NCBI GenBank assembly: GCA_902781655.1
Contig: CACZJZ010000011.1
Coordinates: forward strand, 22,428 to 86,427
Direction of reading: 5' to 3'
DNA: 64,000 nucleotides
From: an uncultured Lachnospiraceae bacterium
GTDB lineage: Bacteria > Bacillota > Clostridia > Lachnospirales > Lachnospiraceae
The position numbers and the translations under genes were made by a program. Of the stretch, positions 25,662 through 38,725 are shown piece by piece. The first letter of the stretch is position 1, and each line of letters begins with the position of its first letter. Below the pieces are notes generated by a model. The model saw only the letters and a list, made by a program, of their open reading frames with translations. It did not search any database and was not told the origin of the DNA.

Positions 25662-26621
25662 ATGTTTACAGGAAGTTTTACCGGAACGGAAAAACTTGCA
25701 GCGGCTAAATGGGATGATGCAGCGATGATCTCCTCGCTCACCTGGCCGGAAGGACCGATCGATGTGGTCATGGATACGGACACCTTCAATGAGATTGATG
25801 ACCAATTTGCGCTCTCCTATCTTGTCAGATCGGAGGATAAATGCACAATCCGCGGGATATATGCCGCGCCGTTCTTCAATGAAAACTCCGTCTCGCCGAA
25901 GGATGGTATGGAAAAGAGCTATGAAGAGATTCTGAAAATCCTGACCCTGTTGGGAAGAGAGGATCTGAAACAGATCGTCCGGAAGGGCGCACCGGAATAT
26001 CTTCCGGCCGATGATGTTCCGGTGGAATCGGAGGCAGTGCGTCATCTCATCGCGCTCTCGGCAAGCTACACCAGGGAACAACCGCTCTACGTGATCGGAA
26101 CCGCTGTGATCACGGACATCGCGTCGGCCATTCTTCTGGATCCGACCATCACACAGCGGATTGTCGTGGTGTGGCTCGGCGGACATGCCCGCCACTGGCC
26201 GGACGCTGCGGAATTCAACATGTTCCAGGATATTGCCGGAGCCAGGGTGGTATTCGGAAGCGGCGTTCCGCTCGTCCAATTACCCTGTATGGGCGTCGTC
26301 TCCTCGCTCACTGTGTCCGAGCCGGAACTCGAGGCACAGCTTCGGGGAAAAAATGCGCTCTGCGACTATCTCTGCGACGTGACAGAGGCGGCTGCGCGGA
26401 AAAGCGGCGCCGACAGCGCCTGGACCAGAATCATCTGGGACGTCTCCGCGGTGGCATGGCTGATCGACACCTCCTTTGAGGAAAGCCAGATCGTGCGCGC
26501 GCCGCTCATGGAAGACGACGGACACTACGCATTGGACGACCGGATGCCGTTCATGCGATATGTCTACTATGTGTACCGCGACCGCATTTTCGCGGATATG
26601 TTTCGGAAGCTGGAGCGGTGA
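25662..26621 (+). CDS. Nucleoside hydrolase (inosine/uridine-preferring type)
   Basis: Hydrolyses the N-glycosidic bond of nucleosides to ribose and base. The 319-residue protein has the calcium-binding signature DTDTFNEIDDQFAL (residues about 38-51), the fold-specific WLGGHARHWPDAAEFNMFQD and the late Asp in IIWDVSAVAW. The first 30 residues are a non-conserved extension. A GGAGAG ribosome site precedes the ATG. The gene ends six bases before the stop of the converging antiporter. It could deliver ribose to the ribokinase encoded 10 kb away, but there is no direct link. Confidence 0.88.
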   Translation: MFTGSFTGTEKLAAAKWDDAAMISSLTWPEGPIDVVMDTDTFNEIDDQFALSYLVRSEDKCTIRGIYAAPFFNENSVSPKDGMEKSYEEILKILTLLGREDLKQIVRKGAPEYLPADDVPVESEAVRHLIALSASYTREQPLYVIGTAVITDIASAILLDPTITQRIVVVWLGGHARHWPDAAEFNMFQDIAGARVVFGSGVPLVQLPCMGVVSSLTVSEPELEAQLRGKNALCDYLCDVTEAAARKSGADSAWTRIIWDVSAVAWLIDTSFEESQIVRAPLMEDDGHYALDDRMPFMRYVYYVYRDRIFADMFRKLER

Positions 26622-26627
26622 GAGGCA

Positions 26628-27845
26628 TCAGCCTCTCGCCGGCCTGACCGGATGTTTCATGTCTGTGTAGTCCGCCTCGCCGTGTTTCTCATAGAGGAGC
26701 TTCAGGAGAATCGGCGTGACGATCGAGCTGATGATGATCAGCAAAATGACAGAGGTGAAATATTTTGACGCGAGCATGCCGTCAGACAGCCCCTTCTGAG
26801 CGACAATCAGCGCCACCTCGCCGCGGGTCATCATGCCGACGCCGACCTTGAGGCTGTCCTCACCGGTAAAGCCGAGGCATTTTGCCGTGACACCGCAGCC
26901 GATCACCTTGCCAATCAGCGCCACCGCGACAAAGGCAAGCGAGAACCAGAGAATATTCAGATTCATATCCCGGACATCCGTCTGCAGACCGATGGATGCG
27001 AAGAAAATCGGCCCGAACAGCATATAACTGTTGATGTCCATCTTGCGGGCAATGTACTCATGATCATCCGTGGAGCAAAGAATGACACCGGCGATATAGG
27101 CTCCGGTGATATCCGCCACGCCAAAATATTTCTCTGCGATGTAGGACATCGAGAAGCAGATGGCAAGTCCGATGATCGGAATCCGCCTGGTGTGCGGCCA
27201 TCTCTGATCCATCTTCTCGAACACCTTGTAGATGACAAACCCGACGCCGATGGCAAAGACAAAGAAGAGCGCTGTCTTGAGCGCGACAGAACCCAGATTT
27301 TCCGAGGGATCCTTCAGACCGAGTACCATGGTCAGCACCAGGATACCGATGACATCATCGATGATGGCGGCACTGACAATGGTCGTCCCGACAAAGCCGT
27401 TCAGCTTGCCGAGCTCCCGGAGGGCCTGCACGGTGATACTGACCGAGGTCGCCGTCATGATACAGCCGATCATAATGGCGTTGTCAAATTCATTGGTGCC
27501 GAAGGGAGCGAACCCGTAGAATCCCATATAGAGCAACGTACCGAGAACAAGGGGAACGAGGACACCGTTGGTTGCAACCAGTGTCGCCTTCACTCCGGTT
27601 TTCTTCAGATCCCCGAGGCTTGTCTCAAGCCCTGCGCCGAACATCAGCAGAATCACGCCGATTTCCGCCATTCCTTTGATGAAGTCCGTGTCCTGCACCA
27701 GATTGAGAACCGAGGGTCCTATCAGCAGACCCGCGATAATCTCACCGGCAACCTGCGGTGCATGCAGCTTTCGCGCAATCAGGCCCATAAACTTTGCCGA
27801 AATGATGATAATCGCCAATGATCGAAGTAAATCCAATGAATCCAT
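26628..27845 (-). CDS. Cation/proton antiporter, CPA2 (KefB/NapA-like)
   Basis: A 405-residue membrane protein with about 12 helices, starting inside the first helix. It has the double Asp in SAAIIDDVIGILVL, expected in electrogenic Na+/H+ exchangers of the CPA2 family, and the GEIIAGLLIGPS segment near residue 35. No C-terminal RCK/TrkA domain is present. It likely exchanges Na+ or K+ for protons. The ribosome site is AAAGGA just before the ATG. Confidence 0.9.
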   Translation of the reverse strand: MDSLDLLRSLAIIIISAKFMGLIARKLHAPQVAGEIIAGLLIGPSVLNLVQDTDFIKGMAEIGVILLMFGAGLETSLGDLKKTGVKATLVATNGVLVPLVLGTLLYMGFYGFAPFGTNEFDNAIMIGCIMTATSVSITVQALRELGKLNGFVGTTIVSAAIIDDVIGILVLTMVLGLKDPSENLGSVALKTALFFVFAIGVGFVIYKVFEKMDQRWPHTRRIPIIGLAICFSMSYIAEKYFGVADITGAYIAGVILCSTDDHEYIARKMDINSYMLFGPIFFASIGLQTDVRDMNLNILWFSLAFVAVALIGKVIGCGVTAKCLGFTGEDSLKVGVGMMTRGEVALIVAQKGLSDGMLASKYFTSVILLIIISSIVTPILLKLLYEKHGEADYTDMKHPVRPARG

Positions 27846-28002
27846 TTCTTTCCTTTCTCCGTGACTGCGAGTTCACGATAATCCCGAAAAATGAACAGCC
27901 ATTTTTTACTGTAGTTCAATTTTTTATCCGTTTCAAGGCAGAAGTGCGGAACTGCAAGCCATATTTCCAGCCGCTATCTTATAGATTTCTCTCATACAGA
28001 GA

Positions 28003-28037
28003 AAGTCCGGGAATCTGACCAACGGATTCCCGGACTT
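28003..28037 (-). terminator. Intrinsic terminator-like hairpin after gyrA
   Basis: AAGTCCGGGAATC pairs perfectly with GATTCCCGGACTT, 26 bases beyond the gyrA stop. On the minus strand it is followed only by TTTCTCT, so termination may be moderate. Confidence 0.65.
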
Positions 28038-28062
28038 ATTACGATTCACACCCCCAGCGGAT

Positions 28063-30600
28063 TCAGCGGTCCTCATCCTGTTCCGGTTGGTTCTCACCGG
28101 AATCTTCTTCATCGCTTACACTCGGATCCTCCGCCTCTCCCGGGATCTCTCCCATTCGTACCTTCGCGATCTGCGCGACCTTCGCACCCTCGTCGAGACG
28201 AATCAGGCGGACACCGGAGGTGATTCTGCCGAGATCTCTGAGTTCATCCATCCGAATCTGAATGATGACACCCTCGGTTGTGATCATCATAATCTCGTCA
28301 TCGTCGCTCACAGCCTTGACGCCCATGAGCGGCCCGGTCTTGTCCGTGACCCGGTAGCATTTCGTGCCGTATCCGCCGCGATTCTGATGGCGGAATTCCT
28401 GCATGGACGTCCGCTTGCCCATGCCATTCTCAGATACCACAAGCAGAGAATCTCCCTGCGTATCGAGCTGCATGCCGACAACCTCGTCGCCATCCCGCAG
28501 CGCGATACCACGGACACCCATGGAGCTTCTTCCGGTCTCGCGCAGATCCGTCTCGTCAAAACAAATGCTCATGCCCTGTTTTGTGACAATATAGATCTTG
28601 TTCGTGTTATCCGTGAGCTTGACTTCCACCAGCTCATCGCCTTCGCGCATATTGATCGCGATGATGCCGTTCTTGTTGATATTGCGGAAATCATTGAGCG
28701 GCGTCTTCTTGACCGTCCCCTGCTTTGTGACGAAGAAGAGGTTCTTTCCCTCCTCCTCCGCGTCGAGCAGCGGGATGATAGCCTGAACTCGCTCACCCGG
28801 TGCAAGGCGCAGAAGATTGATCGCCGCTGTGCCGCGTGCGGTTCTGCCCGCCTCCGGAATCTCGTAGGTCTTCAGACGGAATGCCCTGCCCTGATTCGTG
28901 AAGAACATGATATAGGCGTGGGACGAACACATCAGAAGGTCCGTGATCACATCGTTGTCGATCGTGCTCATGCCCTTGATGCCGCGTCCGCCGCGGTGCT
29001 GCACCTGGAAATTGTCCACCGCCATCCGCTTGATGTAACCGAGTGCGGTGCGGGTGATGATCACCTTTTCCCGCGGGATGAGGTCCTCGTCCAGAATCTC
29101 GGAATCCACGTTCCGTTCGATGCGTGTGCGGCGGTCATCGCCGTATTTTGCCGCGATCGCGTCCATTTCTGTCCGGATGACACCGAGCAGAAGCTTCGGG
29201 TCGTTCAGAATCGCCGTGAGGTGCGCAATGGTCTTCAGCAGCTCGGCGTGCTCCGCCTCGATCTTGTCCCGTTCCAGACCAGTCAGTGCTCTCAGACGCA
29301 TATCCACGATATTCTGGGCCTGCACGTCGTCGAGACCGAACCTTGCCATGAGAGAGGTCTTTGCCGCCTGTACATTTGCGCTGCTGCGGATGATCGAGAC
29401 GACCTCGTCGATATTGTCAAGCGCAATGAGCAGTCCCTGCAGGATGTGATCCCGCTCCTGCGCCTTGTTCAAATCGTAGCGAGTTCTCCGGGTGATGACC
29501 TCCTCCTGGAACTTCAGGTAACAGGTCAGCATCTCGAGAAGATTCAGGACCTTCGGCTCCCCGTTGACCAGCGACAGCATGATGACGCCGAACGTGTCCT
29601 GCAGCTGCGTGTGCTTGAACAGCTGATTCAGAATGACATTGGCATTCGCGTCGTGCCGCAGCTCAATGACGATGCGCATACCCTCGCGGTCCGACTCGTC
29701 CCGCAGATCCGTGATTCCCTCGATGCGCTTCGTCTTCACCAGCTCCGCGATCTTCTGAATGAGCGTCGCTTTGTTGACGAGATACGGCAGCTCGGTGACA
29801 ATGATCCGGCTCTTGCCGTTCGGCATCGTCTCGATGTCCGTCACCGCGCGGACCAGAATTTTGCCGCGTCCTGTGCGGTACGCCTCCGCCACGCCGCGCG
29901 TTCCCATGATGATACCGCCCGTAGGGAAATCGGGTGCCTTGACGATCGGGAGAATCTCCTCAATGGTGGTGTCCCGGTCCTCCTGCACGCGGTTGTCAAT
30001 CATCTTGTCACAGGCCGCCACCACCTCGCGCAGGTTGTGCGGCGGAATATTCGTCGCCATGCCGACGGCAATGCCGGTCGTGCCGTTCACCAGCAGATTC
30101 GGAAAACGGGACGGCATGACCGACGGTTCCTTCTCCGTCTCGTCAAAATTCGGGACAAAATCCACCGTGTCCTTGTTGATGTCGGCGACCATCTCCATGG
30201 AGATTTTCGTCAGCCGTGCCTCGGTGTATCGCATGGCGGCAGCACCGTCTCCGTCGACAGAGCCGAAGTTGCCGTGGCCATCTACCAGGCAGTAGCGCAT
30301 GGACCAGGGCTGCGCCATGTAGACCAGGGCCCCGTAGATCGAGCTGTCGCCATGCGGATGATATTTACCCATGGTGTCGCCGACGATACGGGCGCACTTG
30401 CGGTGCGGCTTGTCGGGACCGTTGTTCAGTTCCACCATGGAGTAGAGAATCCGGCGCTGCACCGGCTTCAGTCCGTCCCGGACATCAGGAAGTGCACGCG
30501 AGGCGATGACGCTCATCGCGTAGTCGATGTACGACGTCTTCATGGTTTTCTGCAGGTCTACATCCTTTATTCTGTCGAATTCTTTGTCGTCCATTCCCAC
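28063..30600 (-). CDS. gyrA: DNA gyrase subunit A
   Basis: The breakage-rejoining subunit of gyrase, 845 residues. The catalytic Tyr125 lies in [10 protein letters not shown]. The quinolone-determining segment reads [17 protein letters not shown]: Ser86 corresponds to E. coli Ser83, and Gly90 occupies the place of Asp87. The C-terminal beta-pinwheel domain has repeats such as [21 protein letters not shown] (GyrA-box-like) and ends in an acidic tail. It follows gyrB by 30 bases and runs leftward, away from oriC. Confidence 0.97.
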   Translation of the reverse strand: MGMDDKEFDRIKDVDLQKTMKTSYIDYAMSVIASRALPDVRDGLKPVQRRILYSMVELNNGPDKPHRKCARIVGDTMGKYHPHGDSSIYGALVYMAQPWSMRYCLVDGHGNFGSVDGDGAAAMRYTEARLTKISMEMVADINKDTVDFVPNFDETEKEPSVMPSRFPNLLVNGTTGIAVGMATNIPPHNLREVVAACDKMIDNRVQEDRDTTIEEILPIVKAPDFPTGGIIMGTRGVAEAYRTGRGKILVRAVTDIETMPNGKSRIIVTELPYLVNKATLIQKIAELVKTKRIEGITDLRDESDREGMRIVIELRHDANANVILNQLFKHTQLQDTFGVIMLSLVNGEPKVLNLLEMLTCYLKFQEEVITRRTRYDLNKAQERDHILQGLLIALDNIDEVVSIIRSSANVQAAKTSLMARFGLDDVQAQNIVDMRLRALTGLERDKIEAEHAELLKTIAHLTAILNDPKLLLGVIRTEMDAIAAKYGDDRRTRIERNVDSEILDEDLIPREKVIITRTALGYIKRMAVDNFQVQHRGGRGIKGMSTIDNDVITDLLMCSSHAYIMFFTNQGRAFRLKTYEIPEAGRTARGTAAINLLRLAPGERVQAIIPLLDAEEEGKNLFFVTKQGTVKKTPLNDFRNINKNGIIAINMREGDELVEVKLTDNTNKIYIVTKQGMSICFDETDLRETGRSSMGVRGIALRDGDEVVGMQLDTQGDSLLVVSENGMGKRTSMQEFRHQNRGGYGTKCYRVTDKTGPLMGVKAVSDDDEIMMITTEGVIIQIRMDELRDLGRITSGVRLIRLDEGAKVAQIAKVRMGEIPGEAEDPSVSDEEDSGENQPEQDEDR

Positions 30601-30630
30601 TCCCTGAATCCTGTTTCAGAATCTGCTGCG

Positions 30631-33898
<3,268 letters not shown>

Positions 33899-33919
33899 AT
33901 TTCCTCGGATTTCTGTTCT

Positions 33920-34150
33920 TTATTCCGCAGACCTTTTGACCGGAGAAGCGACAGTGAATTCCTGTCCGTCAAAGCTTACCCTGTCGCCGTCATACAGCTT
34001 TCTGCCGCGGCGAAGCTCCTTCTCTCCATTGACGAGGACCCTGCCGTCTTCGATCTGAGCTTTTGCTTCCGCGCCGGTCCCGACAAGGCCGGCGAGCTTG
34101 ATCGCCTGCCCCAACTTGATAAATGCGTCACGAATTGTGACAGTCTGCAT
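33920..34150 (-). CDS. yaaA: S4-domain RNA-binding protein, YaaA-like
   Basis: A 76-residue protein with an S4 RNA-binding fold: KLGQAIKLAGLVGTGAEAKAQIEDGRVLVNGEKELRRGRKLYDGDRV contains the typical helix pair and VNG turn. The position between dnaN and recF is that of B. subtilis yaaA. GGGGG is placed about eight bases before the ATG at 34150; an upstream in-frame codon at 34171 is less likely. A role in ribosome assembly has been suggested for the family. Confidence 0.85.
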   Translation of the reverse strand: MQTVTIRDAFIKLGQAIKLAGLVGTGAEAKAQIEDGRVLVNGEKELRRGRKLYDGDRVSFDGQEFTVASPVKRSAE

Positions 34151-34206
34151 ACAGATCCCCCCGTGCCGCACAGGACGCGGCTCTGGTTCCCTTCATTCAT
34201 TTCCGC

Positions 34207-35313
34207 TCAATCAACGGTAGTGAAATTGACCGGCAGTACCACGTAATTATAGTTTTCTCCGGCATCGCGGATAAAGCAGGGTGCCTTCGGATTGACAAAA
34301 TAGATGTCTACTTCCTCGTCGTCGATTGCGCGCAGTGCGTCAACCAGGAACTTCGGATTGAACCCGATCATCATATCGCGGCCCGTTCTGGTACACTCCA
34401 CCACCTCGTCCATGCTGCCGAGCGTCGTGCGGATTTTAATCTCGACATTTCCCTCAGAGAGAGAAAGAATGATCGGCTTCTTGTCCCCTTCCTTCACCAG
34501 CAGCGTGGCACGGTCGATACAGTCCAGAATCTCCTTGCGGTTAACCGTGATTTTGGTCTCATAATCGCTGGACAGCATCTGCTCGATCCGGAAATATTCC
34601 CCGTCAATCAGGCGGGACACCACCGTCGTCGAATCGAACTCAAAGAGCACGTGCTTCGGCGTGAAGAAAATGCTGACCTGCTTCTCCATGTCTCCGCCGA
34701 GAATTTTGGAGATGTCGCTCATGGTCTTCCCCGGAATGACGACACGGCGGTTATTGTAGGAGCCGTTCAGCTCCACCCGGCGGATCGAGATGCGGTGTCC
34801 ATCCAGAGAAACCAGTTTCAGGAAGCCGTCCTGTATCTCCAGAAGCTCACCGGTCATCATCTTGTTGCTGTCATTGTCAGAGATGGAAAAGATTGTCTTG
34901 TTGATGAGATCGCGCAGGGTGTATTCAGAGACATTGATGCCATCCACCTTGTCAATCTCGGGAAGTCTGGTGAAGTCTCTGCCGTCGCGTCCCGGTATCG
35001 TAAATCTGGCCTTGCCGCAGCGAATGCCGATGGTCTCGCCCACCACATTGAGATGAACCTCCTCTTCCGGAAGCTTCCTCACGATGGCAGAAAATATTGC
35101 GGCGTCCACAGCAATCATTCCCTTCTCCTCCATCGTGCCGGGAATGACGGTTTCAATGCCAAGTTCCATATCGTTGCCGAGAAGTCGGATGTCCTGCCCT
35201 CTGGCATCGATCAGGATGCATTCGAGAATTGTCATGGTCGATTTGGTCGAAACAGCCTTGCTGACAATACTGATGGCATTTGTAAGATCTGATTTTGTAA
35301 CTGTGATTTTCAT
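34207..35313 (-). CDS. dnaN: DNA polymerase III beta subunit (sliding clamp)
   Basis: The ring-shaped clamp that tethers DNA polymerase III, 368 residues in three similar domains. The first, MKITVTKSDLTNAISIVSKAV, is the usual N-terminus. Later segments such as DILDCIDRATLLVKEGDKKP and the C-terminal YVVLPVNFT match DnaN. The frame is open to 35493, but GGAG nine bases upstream selects 35313. A consensus promoter at 35519-35547 lies about 200 bases before the start. Confidence 0.96.
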   Translation of the reverse strand: MKITVTKSDLTNAISIVSKAVSTKSTMTILECILIDARGQDIRLLGNDMELGIETVIPGTMEEKGMIAVDAAIFSAIVRKLPEEEVHLNVVGETIGIRCGKARFTIPGRDGRDFTRLPEIDKVDGINVSEYTLRDLINKTIFSISDNDSNKMMTGELLEIQDGFLKLVSLDGHRISIRRVELNGSYNNRRVVIPGKTMSDISKILGGDMEKQVSIFFTPKHVLFEFDSTTVVSRLIDGEYFRIEQMLSSDYETKITVNRKEILDCIDRATLLVKEGDKKPIILSLSEGNVEIKIRTTLGSMDEVVECTRTGRDMMIGFNPKFLVDALRAIDDEEVDIYFVNPKAPCFIRDAGENYNYVVLPVNFTTVD

Positions 35314-35518
35314 GAGAGATTTCTCCAAATCGCGGGAAGAGTTCTGACTCTGACCTGACATGGTCCCGCGGATGATATACGGTGGGATGTAGGCACTGTC
35401 CACAGCGGAGAAAAGCAGGGTGTCCGTCCGCGCTCCCTTCTTTTCCAGGAGAAGAGAGGAAATGAATAAGATAGCAGTACTCGTATCAGGCACTGTGGAT
35501 TTGTGCTTAACCTTGTTT

Positions 35519-35547
35519 ATTATAGCTTTTTACGCGCTTTTTTACAA
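35519..35547 (-). promoter_or_regulatory. Strong sigma-A promoter of dnaN
   Basis: Minus-strand TTGTAA (35542-35547) and a perfect TATAAT (35519-35524), spacer 17. It lets dnaN and the genes behind it be expressed apart from dnaA. A GGCCTGT/ACAGGCC hairpin (35585-35615) lies between it and the dnaA stop. Confidence 0.78.
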
Positions 35548-35659
35548 CCGGAGCGGTGTGGACATAGGATATCCGGCGAGGGATGGCCTGTGCAAAATAA
35601 GAGGCATTACAGGCCAAATTTGACCCACTCCCGCGGCGCCCTCCCTGCCCGCTGTGGAT

Positions 35660-37045
35660 TTAGTTGATAAGATTGAGCTTTTTCAGAATGCTGTCCACAT
35701 TGGATTTCAGCTCATCGTTCGTGCGGAGGTCCTCCTTGATCTTGTCCGCGCCGTGCATGACGGTGGTGTGATCCTTTCCGCCGAGCTCCTTTCCGATCCG
35801 GTCAAGGGTCAGTCCGGTATATTCGCGCAGAATATACATACAGACCTGGCGCGGCACAACAAATTCGCTGCTTCGTTTCCGGCCTGTGATATCGCCCGGG
35901 CGGACGCCGAAGTGATCGCAGACGGTTCCGAGGATCATCTCCGGCGTCGCGGTGGCGTTGGTGTCCGGGTAAATGATGTCCTTTAGCGCTTCTCTGGCGT
36001 TCTCCAGATTGATATCGACATTGTTCAGACGGGAATAGGCGATGATTTTGTTGTAAGCCCCCTCCAGTTCCCGGATATTGGATTTGATGTTGGCCGCGAT
36101 ATATTCCAGGATGCTGCCGTCCACCTTCCGCATGGAATTCTCCGCGTAGCTCCTGAGGATCGCCATGCGGGTCTCGTAGTCCGGCGGCTGAATATCCGCA
36201 ATCAGTCCCCATTCGAACCGGGAGCGGAAGCGCTCGTCGAGCGTCTCCATTTCCCGCGGCGGGCGGTCTGACGACAGCACGATCTGTTTGCCGGCGGAAT
36301 GGAGCTCATTAAAAGTATGGAAAAATTCCTCCTGCGTCGCATCCTTTCCTATTATAAATTGGATATCATCGATCAGCAGAACGTCTACCTTCCTATATTT
36401 ATCCCGCAGTCTGGACATGGAAGAGGCCGTCTTGGAACGGATGCATTCAATCACCTCGTTGGTGAACTGCTCGCTGGTGACATAGAGCACCTTCTTCCCG
36501 GGATCGTGCGCAAGCACATAGTGGCCGATCGAATGCATGAGGTGCGTCTTGCCGAGGCCGGCTCCGCCGTAGATGAACAGCGGATTGTAGGCCTCTCCCG
36601 GAGATTCCGCCACGGCGACACAGGCGGAATGCGCGAATTGATTGGTTTTGCCCACGACAAAGGTATCGAAGGTATAGCGGGGATTCAGATTCGACGCTTC
36701 CGCAGCGCTTCTGGTTTCCTGCGCCGCGACTTCTCCGTCCGCATCCTCCGGCTTATCGTGCTTCTCTTCCTTTTCCAGAATAAAGGTCACAGCATAATCC
36801 TGTCCCATGGTTTCCGATATAATCACTTCGAAGAACTTTGTGTACCGCTCGGAAATATAGCGCAGCATCTGGCTCTGATCGGAGTGGATCTGAATCGTAA
36901 CGATCTGATCCTTTACGGAATACACCGTCAGCGGTTCAATCCAGGTGCGGTAGGAAATCCCGGAAATCGCAAATTCCTGCTGCAGATTCTGCCGGATTTC
37001 GTCCCATTTCGATATGATGATCTGTTCGTCGTTATTTTCCGTCAT
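35660..37045 (-). CDS. dnaA: Chromosomal replication initiator protein DnaA
   Basis: Binds DnaA boxes at oriC and opens the duplex. The 461-residue protein shows domain I (1-85), a linker rich in Glu/Ala, the AAA+ domain with Walker A GGAGLGKTHL, LLIDDIQF and the arginine-finger region, and the DNA-binding domain IV ending in the signature GKELGGKDHTTVMHGADKI. GAGG is placed before the ATG. It is expressed leftward from a promoter at 37336-37364 with a long, strongly structured leader. Confidence 0.98.
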   Translation of the reverse strand: MTENNDEQIIISKWDEIRQNLQQEFAISGISYRTWIEPLTVYSVKDQIVTIQIHSDQSQMLRYISERYTKFFEVIISETMGQDYAVTFILEKEEKHDKPEDADGEVAAQETRSAAEASNLNPRYTFDTFVVGKTNQFAHSACVAVAESPGEAYNPLFIYGGAGLGKTHLMHSIGHYVLAHDPGKKVLYVTSEQFTNEVIECIRSKTASSMSRLRDKYRKVDVLLIDDIQFIIGKDATQEEFFHTFNELHSAGKQIVLSSDRPPREMETLDERFRSRFEWGLIADIQPPDYETRMAILRSYAENSMRKVDGSILEYIAANIKSNIRELEGAYNKIIAYSRLNNVDINLENAREALKDIIYPDTNATATPEMILGTVCDHFGVRPGDITGRKRSSEFVVPRQVCMYILREYTGLTLDRIGKELGGKDHTTVMHGADKIKEDLRTNDELKSNVDSILKKLNLIN

Positions 37046-37335
37046 TGTAAAAACCTCTTTCAGTTTGATTTGCGGTACAGAAGAAATAACTGTTCAGGAC
37101 CCACGTCTCGCGAAGCTTTGCTTTGCCCGATGCCGGATTCAGAGCGCCTGCGTCGTTTTGCCACATGCCGGAAATATCCGCAAAACAGCTCGCAAGCAGC
37201 CTTTTGCAAACATTTCCGGCATGTGCTGAATAGCTATAAAAACGCGGCATGCTGGTCAAACACGCATCATGCCGCAATTAAAAGTCCCTTCCGGGACGCA
37301 GATAGATTTTTTACGGTCTGTTCGATTGCTTTCCT
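37046..37335 (-). other. Long structured dnaA leader
   Basis: The untranslated leader of about 285 bases contains a long stem-loop: CACATGCCGGAAAT (37162-37175) pairs perfectly with ATTTCCGGCATGTG (37212-37225), and inside it GCAAAA (from 37180) pairs with TTTTGC (37202-37207). A second hairpin pairs GCGGCATG with CATGCCGC (about 37245-37275). No gene is present. This suggests post-transcriptional control of dnaA or an extruded structure near oriC. Confidence 0.7.
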
Positions 37336-37364
37336 ACTATAAAACAAATCTATTCTTTATTCAA
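37336..37364 (-). promoter_or_regulatory. Sigma-A promoter of dnaA
   Basis: Minus-strand TTGAAT (37359-37364) and TATAGT (37336-37341), spacer 17. Confidence 0.75.
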
Positions 37365-37679
37365 ACCGGACGACTGTCTCCCCTCCAATTGTCAAAATGT
37401 ATCCTGAAATGAGATTGGGTATTTTGTGGATAAGTTTACGGACATTATCTACCCTGTTTTGGGAGGCAAAAAATAGACAGATGCGGACTTTGATTAAAGC
37501 AGAACATAGATTCGGACATGGTTATCCACTTTTTATCCACAAATTGTGGATAGTAGAAATTTCAAATTTCCAGCTTATACACCTTATCCACCACTAAATG
37601 TTGGATAAAAATATTTCAAAATTCAATATCTTGAAACCATGGGAAATGGCGTATCTGCGCCATTTTCAGGACTTTTTTC
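37365..37679. other. oriC: Origin of replication oriC
   Basis: Gene-free, AT-rich segment between the diverging dnaA and rpmH genes. DnaA-box-like nine-mers: TTATCCACA on the minus strand at 37425-37433, TTATCCACT at 37522-37530, a perfect TTATCCACA at 37533-37541, CTATCCACA on the minus strand at 37545-37553, and TTATCCACC at 37584-37592. The A/T-rich stretch at 37593-37640 next to the cluster is the best candidate unwinding element. A hairpin AAATGGCG/CGCCATTT sits at about 37643-37664. Genes left of it run mostly leftward and genes right of it rightward, as expected for bidirectional forks. Confidence 0.88.
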
Positions 37680-37708
37680 TTGACGCCTCCCGGCGCTTTG
37701 GTTATAAT
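37680..37708 (+). promoter_or_regulatory. Strong sigma-A promoter of rpmH
   Basis: TTGACG (37680-37685) and a perfect TATAAT (37703-37708), spacer 17. Confidence 0.85.
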
Positions 37709-37815
37709 GAGAACGCTGTTTCCCACACAGAGCAGCTGAACATGACGAATGACCGCGGTATATTCCATCTGAGGGTAAGAACGGAATAGCCGGGTTTTGA
37801 TAAGGAGGTGTACCC

Positions 37816-37959
37816 ATGTCCCAGTCCAGAATGACGTATCAGCCGAAGAAGAGACAGCGCTCCAAGGTCCACGGATTCAGAGCAAGAATGTCGACTCCCG
37901 GCGGAAGAAAGGTTTTGGCAGCGAGAAGACTCAAAGGCAGAAAAAAGATCGCTGTCTGA
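37816..37959 (+). CDS. rpmH: 50S ribosomal protein L34
   Basis: A 47-residue, very basic ribosomal protein. It contains the L34 core [20 protein letters not shown] followed by [19 protein letters not shown]. It is a few residues longer than the usual 44 because the start at 37816, chosen from AGGAGGTG at the right spacing, adds MSQSR before the conserved Met. It is the first gene rightward of oriC, the conserved place, with its own terminator. Confidence 0.97.
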   Translation: MSQSRMTYQPKKRQRSKVHGFRARMSTPGGRKVLAARRLKGRKKIAV

Positions 37960-37975
37960 CAGAGATTAGCACGAG

Positions 37976-38006
37976 GGCCGCTGAAAAGCGGCCTTTCTTC
38001 TTATTT
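37976..38006 (+). terminator. Intrinsic terminator of rpmH
   Basis: GGCCGCT, a GAAA loop, AGCGGCC, then TTTCTTCTTATTT. It separates rpmH from rnpA. Confidence 0.85.
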
Positions 38007-38134
38007 ATAGTAATGATTTTATTGTAACGATTCGGAGTCTCATCTCAAACCTGCTATGCAGATTTCTGGTGAGGCGGTTCCGGGCGCTTCGCGCCGCTAC
38101 CCTCCCGAATTATTACAATTTATCAACCATCTGT

Positions 38135-38482
38135 ATGGAATCACTGAAAAAAAACGACGACTTCAGAAATTGTTACAGAAACGGCCGCTCCTTCGCAAAC
38201 CGGTATCTGGTCCTGTATGTGTGGAAAAACGGACTCTCCAATAACCGTCTCGGCATTTCTGTCAGTAAAAAGGTCGGAAACAGTGTGGTAAGACATCATT
38301 TCTGCAGACTGGTCAGGGAAAGCTATCGCCATCAGGAAGCGGGTCTTGATCAGGGCTATGACCTGGTTGTCGTCGCCAGGACGGCGGCAAATGATGTCGG
38401 ATACCGGGAGATATCGCAGGCGCTGTTATCTCTTGCCGGCAAGGCAGGTATTTTGCATGAAAGCGCGCCTGAGGCTGATTGA
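38135..38482 (+). CDS. rnpA: Ribonuclease P protein component
   Basis: The basic protein subunit that helps RNase P RNA process tRNA 5' ends, 115 residues. Begins [20 protein letters not shown], includes the RNR-like motif in [26 protein letters not shown], and YDLVVVAR. The start at 38135 is by homology; it lacks a clear ribosome site, and the frame is open upstream to 38069. Its stop overlaps a TTG in frame with yidD. Confidence 0.93.
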   Translation: MESLKKNDDFRNCYRNGRSFANRYLVLYVWKNGLSNNRLGISVSKKVGNSVVRHHFCRLVRESYRHQEAGLDQGYDLVVVARTAANDVGYREISQALLSLAGKAGILHESAPEAD

Positions 38483-38496
38483 CAGCCGGGAAAAGA

Positions 38497-38709
38497 ATGG
38501 CCAGAAAGATTCTGATTCAGATGATAAGGTTCTACCAGAAATATCTGTCTCCGCTTAAAACAACCAAATGTCCCTATATTCCCACCTGCTCCAATTATGG
38601 CCTGCAGGCGATAGAGAAGTATGGCGCGTTTAAGGGGGGACTTCTTACTATATGGAGAATTCTCCGATGCAATCCGTTTTCCCACGGCGGCTATGACCCG
38701 GTTCCGTGA
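38497..38709 (+). CDS. yidD: Membrane protein insertion efficiency factor YidD
   Basis: A 70-residue, membrane-associated protein with the family pattern [31 protein letters not shown], and [16 protein letters not shown]. The ATG at 38497 follows GGGAAAAG; a TTG at 38479 is in frame but precedes the conserved start. It lies between rnpA and yidC as in most Firmicutes. Confidence 0.93.
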   Translation: MARKILIQMIRFYQKYLSPLKTTKCPYIPTCSNYGLQAIEKYGAFKGGLLTIWRILRCNPFSHGGYDPVP

Positions 38710-38725
38710 TTAAGGAGGAACTATT

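Noticed and set aside
35420-35623. Small plus-strand open frame between dnaA and dnaN
   Set aside because: It covers the dnaN promoter, has no homology and no ribosome site; the segment is regulatory.
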